A stretch of DNA of 64,000 nucleotides from Isoetes taiwanensis (taxonomy: Eukaryota > Streptophyta > Lycopodiopsida > Isoetales > Isoetaceae). Positions 21,117 through 34,600 of this stretch are shown one piece after another (positions within the stretch are counted from its first letter, which is position 1; each line of letters begins with the position of its first letter). The translations under genes were made by a program, and so were the position numbers. The notes below the pieces were generated by a model. That model did no database searches. It saw only the letters and a program-made list of their open reading frames with translations, and was not told the origin of the DNA. The stretch spans positions 2,271,454 to 2,335,453 of the forward strand of contig JAJEKV010000033.1 of the NCBI GenBank assembly GCA_021234155.1, written 5' to 3'.

Positions 21117-24100
21117 AATGTAAGTTTAACTTATGTAAAAGCTCAATATGACATGCAGAGTGTCCTTCAATTTAGTGTAGGCAAACTTGTTTGGAAGATA
21201 GAAGACAACACGTAAATAATTTTGAGACCAAGTAAACTGCAAGTTGCTCTTGGAATAGCAAGCACTTATCTCTCCCTGCTGGAAAGACGTACCCAGAGTA
21301 GGCAAAGGCCATCGTCAATGCTGAAAATTTGTGATTGGAGATAAAATTAATGCTATCATCAATTCAAGGAAGTTTACAGAAAGGCAAACAAACAAACATT
21401 TGGACAGTAAAAAGGTAAAGTTCTGTAAGAAAAGCAACAACATGCCAGAGCACCTTCAAAGGTTTGCAACATTTGACTGTTCTACCACTATCAAGCCACT
21501 ACATTATCTAGAAGTGCATGGATACTCAAACTCCAACTTTTTCCTTTATCTCAAGATGAAAAAACAATTGTGCCAAGCAAAAATCGCATGTCCTAACATG
21601 CTGTGGCATGTTATAACTTTCCCATCTAACCCCAAAAATTGGCAAATCAACAGGCAGAGTTACATTTGTACCATTAGATAGAATGCAGTGATATAGACGG
21701 CACATAGGAGCTGGGGGCCATGAGCAATGTGGCATCTACATAACCAAAGGTGAACGAAAGGCCTAGCTTAATTGTTTAGGATACATATAACTAAATTACC
21801 TGATGATGGCACAGTTGTTGCATCATGACCAAAATTCAAAATAAGAAAGTATTGTGCTTTTTTTGTGCCATCAACCAGGTGTGGCAGCCCGCCTCAAAAA
21901 TTTCTGAGGCATAATTCTCTCTAGGTGAGGTAATAAACTCTCTCTCTCATATTATAATCAAGATATCAGCTTCTACCATAATCAAGCTCTGTTACATTGC
22001 CATGGCCAAAGAATGTTATTGCTATAGTCAAAATGTGCAGAACCTAGCCACAGAGATTGATCTACTTGGAAACATTTTGGAGGCTTTGACAAAATGAAAA
22101 GCACATGATCAAAGTAAATCATGTTAGAAACAAGCAAAATAGAATAAAGTTTAGAATAAAAAGGTGCGCTATAGAAAACCAGATGACAGATAATGGCATC
22201 CAAACATGGCAAATCCGTAACTGGCCAAGGAACAAATCTGTAAATGGATTGTTTTGAAGAGGAACAAAAGCAAAGTCGAAATATAAGGAAGTACAAAGAA
22301 GACATTGACATGCACAGAGCGACCTAACCTGTGGGTTAAACAAAAAACTCGATGAAGAAACTTGTTGAAAACTTGCTGAAAAACCTTGTTGAAACTCGCT
22401 GAAAATCGTTATTGAAACTGGTTGATGTTCCAAAACGGCTTCCTGGCACAAACTCTGATATTATCCCTCTGAAAAAAGAGGTAGAACATGGTCGGATCAG
22501 AGAATCGAGAGAAGCAAAAAGTTTAGAATAAAGAAATGTAAAAAGCAAAGCAAGAAAATGCCTTAGTCGAATGCAAACCCTGTCGGATCCAAATACCCCT
22601 ACCCGGATCCATGCGGGAGCGCCATTTCCCGCCCACCACCCCTACCGTTTTGAGTACTGCTAGAACTTGGTTTTTCGTACAACCAACCATACGTCTACGG
22701 ACCCCTTTGCCAATTAAAAAACCCCCTACCAGTCACGATGTTGGTCTATACGGGTTTTTAATGGTGAAGTCCCCGGGACTCGTAACGGCGTTTGCTCAGG
22801 CAGCTCATGTATTTTTGTAGGCCACTGTGATACTCCACATGGCCTCCACGCATTGGACATTTTTCAGAGCTCTGAACATCATCCCATGGCGGTACAAGAA
22901 TATAAATTACTTCAGCTTAAGCCCAGCGTGTTTATCAAGCTGGATCAATTTGCAGCGCATTCCCTACCAGTTAAAACTGAAACAAAAATTAAACTCCTGC
23001 ATGGATATTCAGCAGATAATCCCATGGAGCAAATAATAGAAAAACAAGCTTTAGACATTTAACCATGATGACTTTCCAGCTCTAGCACATTCTATTGTCT
23101 TTTTTCAGCATCTCTTATCTTGAAAATAATAGATATGCTACATTCTTAGCACATTCAACAAATAGCACATGAGTGACGTTTTCAGAATTTTGGATGCCAG
23201 GCTTAATTCCAATAATTAGATGCAAGTTACATAAAGCTTCGAAACAAGGAGTAAAAATTCTTAAATTCTTTTATTATGTAAACGCCATCACCAGAAGTGG
23301 ATTTTAGCTATGTGGCAGATGCTGGCTTGCAATGTTATGTTGTTCCCCGTGCAGTTAAGGTCATAGTTACAGATGCTAATGGGGAAGGTTGCAATGTGTT
23401 GATAGAGCTACTTATTGAAAATTGCAATTCCCCAAAGGGCTTGAATGTATAGTTATAATATAGAAGGCAATCATTTATGAGTCTAGAATGTGTTGAGTTT
23501 TGCATAAAGAACTTGACAGAACTGAATGGGATTGCACAATACCAGTAAGAAAAGTTTCATAATCATGGTGTCCTGTTGCTAGAAGAGATGATGCAACTAA
23601 TGCTACAATTGAAATTGAGGTCTTTGGGTCTGCTTATGAATAAGATATGTTAGGCATGGTGCCTTCACAAGCTTCAGTCAAAATCACTATCAGTTCTTAT
23701 AAAACAGTAATTTGTTACTTGCCCAAACTCACATCTACACACTGGACCATAACAACTGGAACAACCAAACATAATCAGAAGAATGCAATTAGTTACCAGT
23801 TCCTAAGACCTTTTGTCAATGCTTCCGAGAGTTGTGCAGTCAGAATGGTCCTCGTCCAGTTCAAACCTGAACTAACCCTGTACTATGTGAAATGACAACT
23901 TCAATGCTTCCATCTGCTTTAGGTCGTCAGTATCCACTTTCAGCATGCATTGGTTCGTCAGAGCTTGTTTTCCATGTCCTTTGCATATGCACAATAACTA
24001 GCTAGAAAAGAGATGGTTAGATCCTAAGGTATAAGAAAAAAGATATTCGCGCTGTGTAACTTCCAAAGCAGCAATAGTAGTCTAATGACAGACCGCTTTG

Positions 24101-25042
24101 TGCCAGGCAGAACCGATGTAAGAAACATACCTAAGCAATAGATCCGTAGATCCTTGGTGTTGCAGATCATTGGTAAATAGATCAAGAGCTATTGAACTCT
24201 TCAACAAAACCTTTTGAAAATGGATTTAAGGCATGCTGCTTCTGCATGCATAAAAACAAAATGAAAGCATATTCAGCATGGCTGGAATCCGTTAATGGCA
24301 GTCTCTACTTAACCTAACAGCTACAGAAGACTAATCGAATCCAGAGAAAAACCCTGTCCTTGCAATAAAAAACGGCCACAGAGGGCACAAAAGAAGCATT
24401 TGCCTGTCCGGAGATCGGTTGGGCAGAAATGAAGCATGATGGTTCAAAACTGGGTTCAGGTTCTGATCACTGTGAGACCGAAAGAAGAAGAACTCCCGAC
24501 GTAATTTGTCAGAGCTCCAAGCTCCAGCTCCAACCTCCATGAAAGCTCCAGCTCCAAGCAAATGAGCCACGCCTGCAAAGGAATGGGCTGGATGACCGAG
24601 CACTTACAGGCACCAGCCAGTTTTTAGCAGTCACCAGTATATGCTAGGCATATGCCGGCATATACCTGGATATGCCCACATACCCACATAAACGAGGGTT
24701 TGCCCCCTTAGGGGCAACCCAAAAACTAGAGATTATGTCATGGTCCTCCATCATGGCTGGAAAGCAATTGTTATGAGTGTAACAATTGTATAGGAATGGT
24801 TTTGGCAGGGAATATTGTGGCATGTACATACCCGAACATAAGGTAGTCTATTGCCTGGCTTACCCATTATTCATTGAGCAAACTGACACTGTCAATTTCA
24901 TCACTTCAATTATTGTAAAGAATAGGAAAATGGTGGATTATTATGTTCTATGTAACAAAAGGATTCTAGACTGGGAATTTCCATTCTCAGTCGCATTGTG
25001 ACTTCCTCTAGGGGTGACAAGGTACTAAATATCAAAAGAAAA
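21117..25042 (+). other. Long stretch without a recognised gene
   Basis: No family is recognised. A plus-strand segment near 23290-23450 (VDFSYVADAG, VKVIVTDANGEGCNVLIELL) reads somewhat protein-like but has no start, and its context gives no identity. 22590-22800 holds CCCC/GGGG-rich DNA. 24690-24720 has an inverted repeat GGGTTTGCCCCC/GGGGCAACCC. Confidence 0.35.
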
Positions 25043-25671
25043 AGGAAGGAAGGAAGTATATTTTAACGTCCACGGAGGCCAACTAGCCTATGAGACGGTC
25101 ACAATACAATATATCGGATAGTATCCAAACACAAAAGAAAACCACAAAAGCTCTATACAATGTGTCTCTACCACTGGGACAAAAAAACCCCCCTTGTGGG
25201 AGGGAAAACCCTTGTAGTAGGCATTCAAATTCCCTATATGGGCGCTCAAATTCCCTGTGATGTGAGGGACTCTCTGACGGTGGAGACTTGCAGAATGTAG
25301 GACGCGAGACGTGCAACCATTGGCGAAGCCAGCAATTTGTGAATTGCTATCTCAAAGCATCTGAGATCGGCATGAGCTGCTCGAATGTGTGCATCTGCCG
25401 GACATTCCTGTAGAGCATGGTGTTCATCTTCTACTATCTGCATATGATAGCACTGGCATAATCTCTCATGCCGGGGGATTCCCTGGCCTCCATCCGTACC
25501 CCAACGGCCTGTCCCAATTCTGAGATGGTGGGACCCTGTCCTCATTGCAGCTATGGCTCTCCGTTTCTTGGTAGAGATGTGTGCCTTCAAATATTGGTGA
25601 GGGCCATGTTCGAGCGACGGATTAACCTGCGTGTGGTAGGATAAAGACCCTAACACAGGTAGTGCTGACAC
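25043..25671 (-). mobile_element. 5'-truncated LINE: ORF2 C-terminus plus (TTCC)n tail
   Basis: The minus strand reads KKRRAIAAMRTGSHHLRIG, RHERLCQCYHMQIVEDEHHA and LQECPADAHIRAAH. This is the C-terminal Cys/His region (C-x2-C...H...C) of a LINE ORF2, clearly like the equivalent part of the LINE at 43260-43370 (LRLCKLCDMQEVEDEAHVII). Further 3' the element ends in TTAAAATATACTTCC and (TTCC)n. The N-terminal part is missing, the usual result of incomplete reverse transcription. Confidence 0.75.
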
Positions 25672-26101
25672 AAGTTCTATCTATACTAGGTGATAAAACA
25701 ATCTAGATCTACCCGTAACATGTTTCTATTCTTTGCTACACGATGCTTTGTCTCATGATTCTTGATGCAATCATACCCCCGATATAACCTCATTTATGGA
25801 GTTAGGAATTTCCATTATATTTAACGAATTGCACCTACCCATACTAAACTATAGGATACTCCAACCATGTTCAAACATGTTACTATTGTATATCTCTACC
25901 ACGGGTTCCATAGTAAAAAGTGCTCCAATTAGGAAAAAGAAATAGCCTTAATACCTTGGAAATAATATGCTGGCATTGAAAGTCATCTTGTATTAGCTTA
26001 TCCCATAAAGTCAATAAATAAGAATTACTTTGAATTCAGTTCTCACTCTCTTTTTTTTTTTTTTTTTTTTTTTAAACAATAACTAGGTTCAACCCGTGAC
26101 T

Positions 26102-26114
26102 GGCTCTGATACCA
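26102..26114 (-). promoter_or_regulatory. Primer-binding site of an LTR remnant
   Basis: On the minus strand TGGTATCAGAGCC is an exact plant initiator-Met tRNA PBS. It lies four bases after a TGTGACGG/CCGTCACA terminus that begins at 26119 on the plus strand. This marks the 5' LTR end of a minus-strand element whose interior is lost about 30 bp later at an A-run (T-run 26051-26073 on the plus strand). Confidence 0.7.
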
Positions 26115-26118
26115 ATTT

Positions 26119-26600
26119 TGTGACGGTCCTTCGCCCGACACTTGCCATTACTGAAATAATTTACACAAAGCCTAAGATCTCACGTGTGCAGAACCCACAC
26201 GTCGTCCCCAAACCCCAAATAATATGTTGCAGTCCCCCTAAGCTACGGGTCTCTAGCTCAGGGAAATAACCTTCACCTAGAAGTAACTCGACGTGACCAG
26301 CGTCGAGTCCGCACTAATGAGCTTCAACAGTGCCCACTCACTAGTGCTGAGTGCTTAACACTCGTGGCCTTGGTTTTTGCTTATTCTCCTCGGAGAGTTG
26401 TGGGCAGACCAAGGTGCAATCTAGGCTAGTAACATGATAACATCCTGTGAAAATATCTAATAGCAATGGAATACGTAAATAATCAAAACTAAGATTGAAA
26501 TCGTTATTACGAAAGGTCATGATGGGCTAGAATCCGAAACCAATAACTAAAAATAACTTAATTGGATCTTGCGACATCAACTAAAATGACGTGCAAAAGA
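26119..26600 (-). repeat. LTR (remnant), minus strand, far end not defined
   Basis: It starts (plus strand) TGTGACGGTCC next to the PBS. The stretch is rich in CCC and contains CTCACGTGTGCAGAACCC and CGTCGAGTCCGCACT, typical of a promoter-bearing LTR. The other end was not found; 26600 is an arbitrary limit where the texture becomes AT-rich. Confidence 0.45.
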
Positions 26601-29600
26601 ATAATTCAATGCACGTCCATAAACGAATTTGAACCATCAACATTAGCTTTGCAAACAAGCATTCTAATCTTAATATTATAACTTTGTATACAAATAAAAA
26701 TAAGTTCACAAATTATTAATTGTAAGATGCAAAAAGGATGATTTGAACCTTGTCCCAACATGAGCTTGAAATCTTGACCTCTAGTTTGTAAGCAAGTATC
26801 CTATTCGATATGCCAATAAGCAATATCAAATATGCTAATGCTTCATATATATCTCTAGATATGTAATCCAGTTTCTAGTTTTTCATTTTTGTTTTTGTTC
26901 CCCTCTATTTTTTCCGCGCCGCAATCTACTTTAAGGTTTGCATGCCACGTATTTTTAGGGACAATCTTCTCCGGCGATGCTCGACGCTTGGCAAATGCAG
27001 TCCCCTATGCTGGATGCCATATCGAGCGAGATTAGAGCTTTCAGGCACGACCTATATAAAAGAAAAGCACCATCCGTGTCGGTCGGGTTCTACCTGAACC
27101 GGGATTAAAATCCCAATTAGGGCCGATAAACATTCATCAGTCCAAAGAAGCACGGCACATAAAAGAATGAAAAAAATCCCTACCTTGATCTTCCAACTTC
27201 CTTTTCCAATTGTCTTAGGCATAACTGGGCCGTTATTTTTGCTTTTGAGCTTCAAGATCACAGCCATGGCTGCAGAAAATTTGGCCGACAACCTGATCTT
27301 GCTGCGGTTCTAGAAAAAGGGAAAATACAGAAATATATTACAAAAAGAAGCTCAAAATCTACCCTTCAAAGCACAGAGCTAAGAGATTGATGGAACAAGA
27401 GCAGAAAAACAAGACCAGATCAAAGAAAATAGAAAAAGAATCGTCAAACAACAGAGGAGATCGAAGGCATGTGTAAGATCAGGGGTGAAGCAAAGAAGTT
27501 TTGCACGCTTCATTTTTCTCCAGCTAGAAGCACAGGAGAGGGCATCTGACGTGAAAGCTCTAATCCCGTTTTCTTCATTTTTGTTATGTATATGCCCTAA
27601 ATTTGGAAGTTAAATCTCTGATAAAAATATTATAAGATTGCTTAAGATTCGGTTCTGAGCTCTGCCCTCGTTCCGCCCTCAGTTTGGATGGGAAAATCCC
27701 ACAGGCCTTGGAACATTCTAGCTAATGCGCGAAGAATGAAAGTATTTAGCAGAGAAGAATCGGAATCCCTGCTCTGCCTTGGCTGCCCTACAACTTTAGC
27801 CGGAAATTAAGTGAGTTTACAGGTAAAGTTGCTAATTTGTCCTTTAGTGGTGTTAATCTGGCTTTTGCAGGTGATTTGTAGTTCGTCTTTACATGCAGCC
27901 GTAATCAACCTACCAAAAGAACGAAACATCTCAAGTATTTTCAGCTAGATGCTCTTCAGGTTCATTTTTCCTTTTAGATTATTTCAGTGCTTCAATAAAT
28001 AGTTAAATTCTTAATCTTCCATAGTTTTGAGGTCCATTTCAGGGTAATAAGCTACTTCATTGTGCTTAAGAGAATAATATTACGTTTGGTGTGTAGGTGA
28101 TGCATAAGCTAAAATGGAGGTAACTTGACATTACTCTCATGGTATGTTTCATTTGGTGCAGATATTAGTGTTGTTCTATCTGGATATGCTAATAAGCTGT
28201 TTCATGCTTCAGTGTTTATAGAAGACACCATTATATTTGGTATAGGTGATGCATAAGTTGAAGTGCAAGCAAACTGGCATTACGCTTATGTTATGCAAGT
28301 CTTATTTGGTGAAGAGGTCTCAATCAAGTACATTATAGTTCACTCTTTCATGCATCACTGAGCTATGGATAATGTTCATGACAGAGCCATGCCTAAAGCT
28401 GAAGCTCAACATTTACATCGATCAATTCATGTTGTCTGTAGGAGCTTACATGAGTATTACAGAATACAAGATAGAATAAAGTTCTAATATTAAGTCCCAA
28501 AATACATGTAGTGGCCATCTACTCTAAACGTCGCGACTTGGAGGTTCAGAACCTAGAATGCTCCAAGCGAATGCTCAACCTAGAATGCTCTAAGTGAGTT
28601 CTCATGTGAACCAAACCAGGCAAGTGCAAATCATATTTGGAGGCTCCAGGCTCATGTTGTAAAATAGGTTATCTGATGGAATTGCAAATGCAAAACATAC
28701 ATGCACAAGCACTGGACCATGCCAAATATTGTGTATGTAGGTTTGCACAATTGATAGCATTTTGCATCTAAAGAGTTGGATGGCTTCCCTAACATGTTCG
28801 CGCTGGACATGCACTACAATAATAACGATCTATGGGTAATTCTCCTGAAATAAGTATTCTGCATTTTTACTAGTGCCTCGCATGCACTTTTTGTACCTGT
28901 TAGACCTGCTAACGAAGTTTGCCATCAGCTACAACTTGGCAGGCATATTTTCTTTTACATAGTTTACATCTCAACTCCACATGGTAATCCAGTTCTTAAA
29001 CTGCTTCAGTTGTTGGGTTTCCGGCCTTTGAAGCATTGACTACAGAGTCTACACACTGTCTACCATAATATCATTATTATTTCCAACATTCAATTCTGCT
29101 ATTGTTCTTTTCTTTAAGATGTAGTTATTTTTCATTTCTATACAAGCAGTCACCCATGAGTTGGGCCACACAGAGCAGCTTTGTTAAGCAGGATGATGAT
29201 TTAAAAAGCATTACTATATTCGTGTTGATTTAAGGGGCATTCTTCTTGCCCCATGGTAAGACAACTTATATAAGAAATTTTCTTATGAAAGCTTCAAAGC
29301 TATGACTCATTTCTTTTTTTAAATAATGTGAATCTGACGGTATTGTTGGATTGTTGTACTCAAAATGACTTTTATAATTATTTTGTTCAATCCTAGTCCT
29401 TCAATATATATTGATTCTACCTACCGGCCTCATTCTACCTCTGTTTCATCAACAATTTTTATCAAGTAAGTATTGCGTGATCCAATAAATATTTGATGTA
29501 TATGAAAAATGCGCATATATTTTGCACAATTTCTTTTTAAAACTCACTATCTTTTTACACTCACCATCTTCTACACACAGTATTTTTTGCACCGAGTTGA

Positions 29601-30453
29601 ACATCTTCTGCGATGTCATCTGCTACGTTGTATGTAGATATTATAATGAATGTATTTTTAAGTTGTTTGACGAATTAAGCCACTACCAATAGCCACAAAT
29701 GGATCAGTAGCATGGCTTTTGGGTGAGACTAGGAGCAATCTAATATGCCTAATGCAGAGAAGCTCAAGGATTAATTAAATGATTTGGTTCTGAAGGAAAC
29801 ATGGGGTTTTTCGATCAATTTGACCCCAGTATTGGACCAACACATGTTGAAAATGCAAAAATACCCCATCATGCAGATTGTGGAACTCTGATGGTGTAGA
29901 ATCATCAATAATATCCTTGACAAGGTCTTACTAAATGGATTAGTGAATATGTATGGATCATTCTCCAGAAATAGCCTCCTGCTCTTAATGCAATTCATGG
30001 TCAAACAGGGTTTTGGATAAGATCATTTTAGATCATAATCATTTAGCGTCAATATTTCAATGTAAGGATTTATTTATTTAAATGTTTACTTCTAAAACAC
30101 ACATCTAACTCATGCTCGCAAAGTGAGTCTTAAAATTTGAACCTCATTTTGAAAGACTTGAAATAACACTATTTTCTTCAATATGAGGGCAAAGCATCAT
30201 GGCTCGAAATCCACTTGGAGATGGTTTTCACTTGGTTCCAAGTTGACACAAATTCCCTCCAATGGATTTAGAAGAAGAGAAATGTTCGCGGAGGCTTGGC
30301 CGCCGCGATAAATTTCTTGTAATGTTAATTGAGTTTATTTCCCTAAAAAACCATTTCTTCTTTCATTTATAACTCCTTTAAAAGGATGACTTGGCATCAC
30401 CCGATTGGGTGGCCCATCAAGAACCTTCGTGGTTCTGTTTCGCCCACTTTATT
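26601..30453 (+). other. Long non-coding stretch
   Basis: No gene is recognised on either strand. A minus-strand ORF at 27052-27291 has one hydrophobic segment but no other support. Near 28100-28330 a ~60-bp phrase (GTGATGCATAAG) occurs twice in diverged form. Confidence 0.4.
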
Positions 30454-31696
30454 GGCTCCCGAAATTGAGTCAAAGTGCCAAGCGGGTTCGCCCAGGCGAA
30501 CCCCAAAAATTCGCCCAAGCGAACCCGCCCAGGAGAGCTGGCATCGGGGTTTGCGGGCGCAATCGCCTGCGTGGCATTGCTGCCGGGTTCGCTTGGGCGA
30601 ACCCAAACCCCGGTTAACTGTCAGGCGTCAGCGGGGGCGGATCGATGCGCAAGTGGGCGCCGGTACGACGTACCCAGAACCCACCAGGGTTCGCCTGGGC
30701 GAACCCCAGGTCAGATCGGTCTGCTGGGCGTACGGGTCGGTTGCTATGGAGAGGATCGTAAGTGGATCGTATTTGTCATAAAAAAAACATCATTTATGGA
30801 TCCTGCTGGCCGGATCCTGGCCGGATGCTTTAGCTGCTTGGCCGGTTCAGTTCCCTCCCCTGTATGTTTGGACCCGGCCTGCTTAGCCTGGCTATGTTGG
30901 GCGGGATCCTCCTGGCAGGATTTTTTGGTCGTAAGTTAGTTGTCTGGCTCTGCGGGACTGATCTGTGTCTGGTTTTCTGTTTGTGATATCTGATTTCTCA
31001 TGTGCAGCTTCGCTTCAGTGCATAGCCAGTGGCTGGCCGACCCTGCATAGGCGCTGCCCATACCTGGTTGCCTTGGAGCCTGTTTCAGATTCTGTCAATT
31101 CGTGAGTTGATTCTTGTTGCTATTCCTCTTTTACCGCGACCGGGGTTTGTGCGGGCGATCCGACCACGCTCAACAACCATGCTTGTATCCAAAAAAAAGA
31201 AATCAAAGGAAGGCATAAGTAGGTGCCGCAGTCTGCTTTAAGGCAAGAAAGGCACCTTGCTTTGCTCTCTGTTTCGTTCTTAGTTTCCCCAGCTTCCCCC
31301 CTTGAACCTGCCGGCTCTACAACTCCATCGGGCTGCTTCAATCCTGCTTCAATCCTGCTGGCCTGCTTCAATCCTGGTGCGTTTCCCCTTCTTTGCGGTA
31401 CCCCCGAAATAGGGGTAATAAATGCCCCCCCTACGAAATAGGGGCAATAAATGCAGGTGGGTTCGCTTGGGCGAACCCAGCAGGGGTAATAAATGCCCCT
31501 AGCTAATAAACGCACCAGTTTGCACGTTTGGTTAACCGCGGTTCGGGTTCGCTTGGGCGAACCCGGTAGGTAGTGCCACGTAGCGCCACGTCAACATGGC
31601 GGGTTCGCCTGGGCGAATCCCAGGGGTTCGCCTGGGCGAATTTTCTGGGTTCGCTTGGGCGAACCCGACTGGCTCCTGAACTCAATTTCGGGAGCC
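30454..31696 (+). mobile_element. Inverted-repeat element with nine copies of a 20-bp palindrome
   Basis: The ends are inverted copies of each other. GGCTCCCGAAATTGAGT at 30454 pairs with ACTCAATTTCGGGAGCC at 31680-31696, and the similarity runs inward for about 80 bp, including two palindromes on each side. The 20-mer GGGTTCGCYTGGGCGAACCC, or its complement, occurs near 30484, 30507, 30585, 30687, 31459, 31545, 31601, 31624 and 31647. The interior has further short direct repeats (GGGGTAATAAATGCCCC; CCTGCTTCAATCCTG; GGATCCTGGCCGGAT). There is no transposase. It looks like a non-autonomous foldback or MITE-like element, GC-rich in an AT-rich region. Confidence 0.65.
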
Positions 31697-34600
31697 GATC
31701 GAAGCACCGGTTCTGTTTGGCGCAGAGGCTGCGGCCGATGGCCTGCCCTACCCATTGTTATGATCCCTAAAGGGATCCGAATAGCTTAGAAGTGGGGCGA
31801 TTGTTTAATTCGGCCCTCTAGCTCCCAAAGAAGCCTATCAGTTCAAGATTTGGAGCGGCTTCCTGGAATCACAGTTTTTCCAAGCTAGGCTTTGTTTTTC
31901 TTCTTTTATCTATTTGTGCCGGATCATCCTTGCCTACCTAAGCGATTCATGGTTTCCTGTAATATGGATTGTGGAGCTCTAGGCCGGACCAAAGGATATG
32001 CCGAGATCGCAGCCTGGATGTTTTTGTGAAGACCTATCTATTTCTGTTTTGTCAGTTTCGTAGTTTAATTTTCTTTTGTCGTAATAAACGTTACCTTGAA
32101 ATTACTGCAAAATTCTGTCTATTTTATAGAGCAGAAAACCTTCCAGGTTTCGCGGAGCGGTGCCGCTAAGTTTCCCGCGAGCAAAACTTCCATGCCCCTT
32201 GCGGCGCATCCCCCCCGCTTTGATTCCTAACTACTCTCCGATTTTTCGCTTACGCAATGATCGATTTGATTCGACAATATGCATTTTGATTCAACAGTCT
32301 TCAACAGTCTGCTTCTTCAATCGAAAATGATGCTGCAGTTTCGTTGCCTCCCGCAGATGGGGTTTCCTAGATCCGCCATCATCAGCCCCAAATCTTGAGA
32401 CAGAGCGTCTTGCTTCTTGCTGCGTTCTTGGATTTTCCTAACCATTCGTTCCCAAGGATCTAAGACATCTCGGAATTGATTTTCCCAATGTTTGCCCTAT
32501 CATAAATCTGCCATGTGCTTAAAGTTACAGGCTCCCGCATAAGCTCCAAACTTCGGCATTGAAAATACTACAGGATTCGACCATAGCTGAACCGAGTTTT
32601 CCTTGTCATCGCCATAGCCGTTCAACGGGATCCGTAGTTCAACAAAGACTCCCGTTGGAAAAAATTTCCCCTTACATAATTTCAAGGTAACTTTTATTAT
32701 GTTTGTTAATTTCTGGCAGTCGGGATTCCGCCGGAAAACTTTATCGGCGGAGCCCCGACCTCGGCAAGGGCGCTTTCGTCGCCGCCATTTACTTGGCGCC
32801 GCCTCGAATGTTTTCCTCCGGCTGAACCCTCCCGTAGAAATTATCTAATACTTAAAAATAATTCTAACACACAGGAAACAGCGGCCGGATAGCCTGCTTT
32901 GCACATCGATACAACCCCAAAAGGAATCCACAACAATCGGATTTGAGGCCAGGAATCACGGTTATCTGGAGGCTAGCTGTTGAATCAGGAGTGGCATCAG
33001 GGTTGCCCAATCGAATCCAACTGAGAAAAGGTTGTCAGAATCGAATTTTTATGCTGACCCATAAACTCCTGAAAGTGGATTGCTTCTTTCCGTCTCTTCC
33101 GTAACTTGTGTCAGAAGAATTATTTCTTTTTAAAACACCAAGCACTATCTTACCTCTTGATTGCCTCTGTAAATCTCTACTTGTCCCTTTTTTTTTTTTT
33201 TTTTTAATTCCGAGATCTCTTCCTTCCTTCCTCTTTCTTGCGTTTCCTTCCCTAATTTTAACTTCCTTGAATTATTTCATTGCCACATCATCCTTATGCC
33301 ACGTCATCCCCCTTAATTATTTAATATAGTTTAGAGATGCAACTACAATAAAATTCACATCACAGTATGCAAGCACCTTCATCCAACTCTCCGTGGTAAT
33401 GATTTTATGCACAAGTAAGGCAGAGAAATTGTAGTTCATTCTTACCCTCTGGTCCTTCTAAGTCCTCAACATGGTAAGCCTGTATTTTCTTTTATTCTCT
33501 CTGTGTTCTTATTTACAGCAAAACATTCTTATCCATGTTTTGCATATTTGAAGTCAACTCTACTGCTATCTATGATTGCAGATACTGGAGGACATGCCCT
33601 CCATGGGGGTATATAAAGCCCACCAATGGTGGAGAAAATATCCACCTATTGTACTTAAGCTCGTTGCTTTCTTTATTCTTGCAATACAGTCAGTTCTGAA
33701 ATGCTCATCTACAGATAGCTCCAACGACACAGAGTGCAGACCATATTTGACATCCGTCGAAGATACTTATTTTTAGTGAAATGCACATAACTGACAAGGC
33801 TTTCTAAATCCAGAGCCCACAATGTTTTGCAATTCCAAGGGGTGATAAGGGCTAACAAAATTCAATCCAACAGGCTCCAATCTAGGTTAGTCGTCATCCA
33901 AAATGTCGTTCTGGACGACGAAATCATTGCTTACTTGGTTTTGAAATAGGTGAAATTTTTAATTTCCCTGAAAATGGGCTTAACTAGACTTTGTGACTTT
34001 GTGCAAGAGAAGAAAATATTACTGTAGTTTACATATTCTCAAATAATTCACTCTACTTCTGAAACTGCCTCAATAATAGAAGTGGAGCATATCTCTATGA
34101 CTAGTTCAATGAGAACATTTAGAAGCTTTTGGAGTTAGCATGTTTTTTGAAAGCACAACAAAAGTTATCAATGTTTTGAAAGTTTAATTTGGAGTGCAAT
34201 CATCTGTTTTTGGTTTCACGATGCTCATATGTAGTTCTATTTTGGATGCTTCAAAGAGGATTTTCCTTGTGCTGCAACAGACAAAGGTCTTGGCGTCTTG
34301 TAGAAGCATCTGCATGACCATGGCGAGAAAGTCTAGAGTGCACATAGTAACTGTTCTTGGAATCGATTGAGCATTCAATCAACAACACAAGCAACCCAAT
34401 GTGCTTCACACTCAATCAAACACCCAATTGTTGCACCTTAGCAACACCGTCCTACTACTAATCTTCCAAACCAAAATAATAATGACGCGTCAACATTATC
34501 TTCAAAATACAAAACAACATATGGATGTGTTCCCTCCACCCCTCCGCACAATGACACCATGGGCGCTACATAATCACACAAACATGTCCACTACAATCCC

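Noticed and set aside
22119-22548. Phe/Ser-rich minus-strand ORFs
   Set aside because: Low-complexity hydrophobic translation of purine-rich DNA; no domain.
24331-24603. 90-codon minus-strand ORF
   Set aside because: Contains a short AGCTCCAGCTCCAA repeat and no recognisable domain.
31120-31515. 131-codon minus-strand ORF in the palindrome element
   Set aside because: Made of repeat translation plus unrelated sequence; no motif.
30454-31696. CRISPR-like array of palindromic repeats
   Set aside because: Irregular spacing, inverted ends, a plant nuclear context and no cas genes.
30386-31770. Overlapping ORFs with repeated RVRPSEP / GFAWANP wording
   Set aside because: They are translations of the 20-bp palindrome in several frames and on both strands, not a repeat protein.
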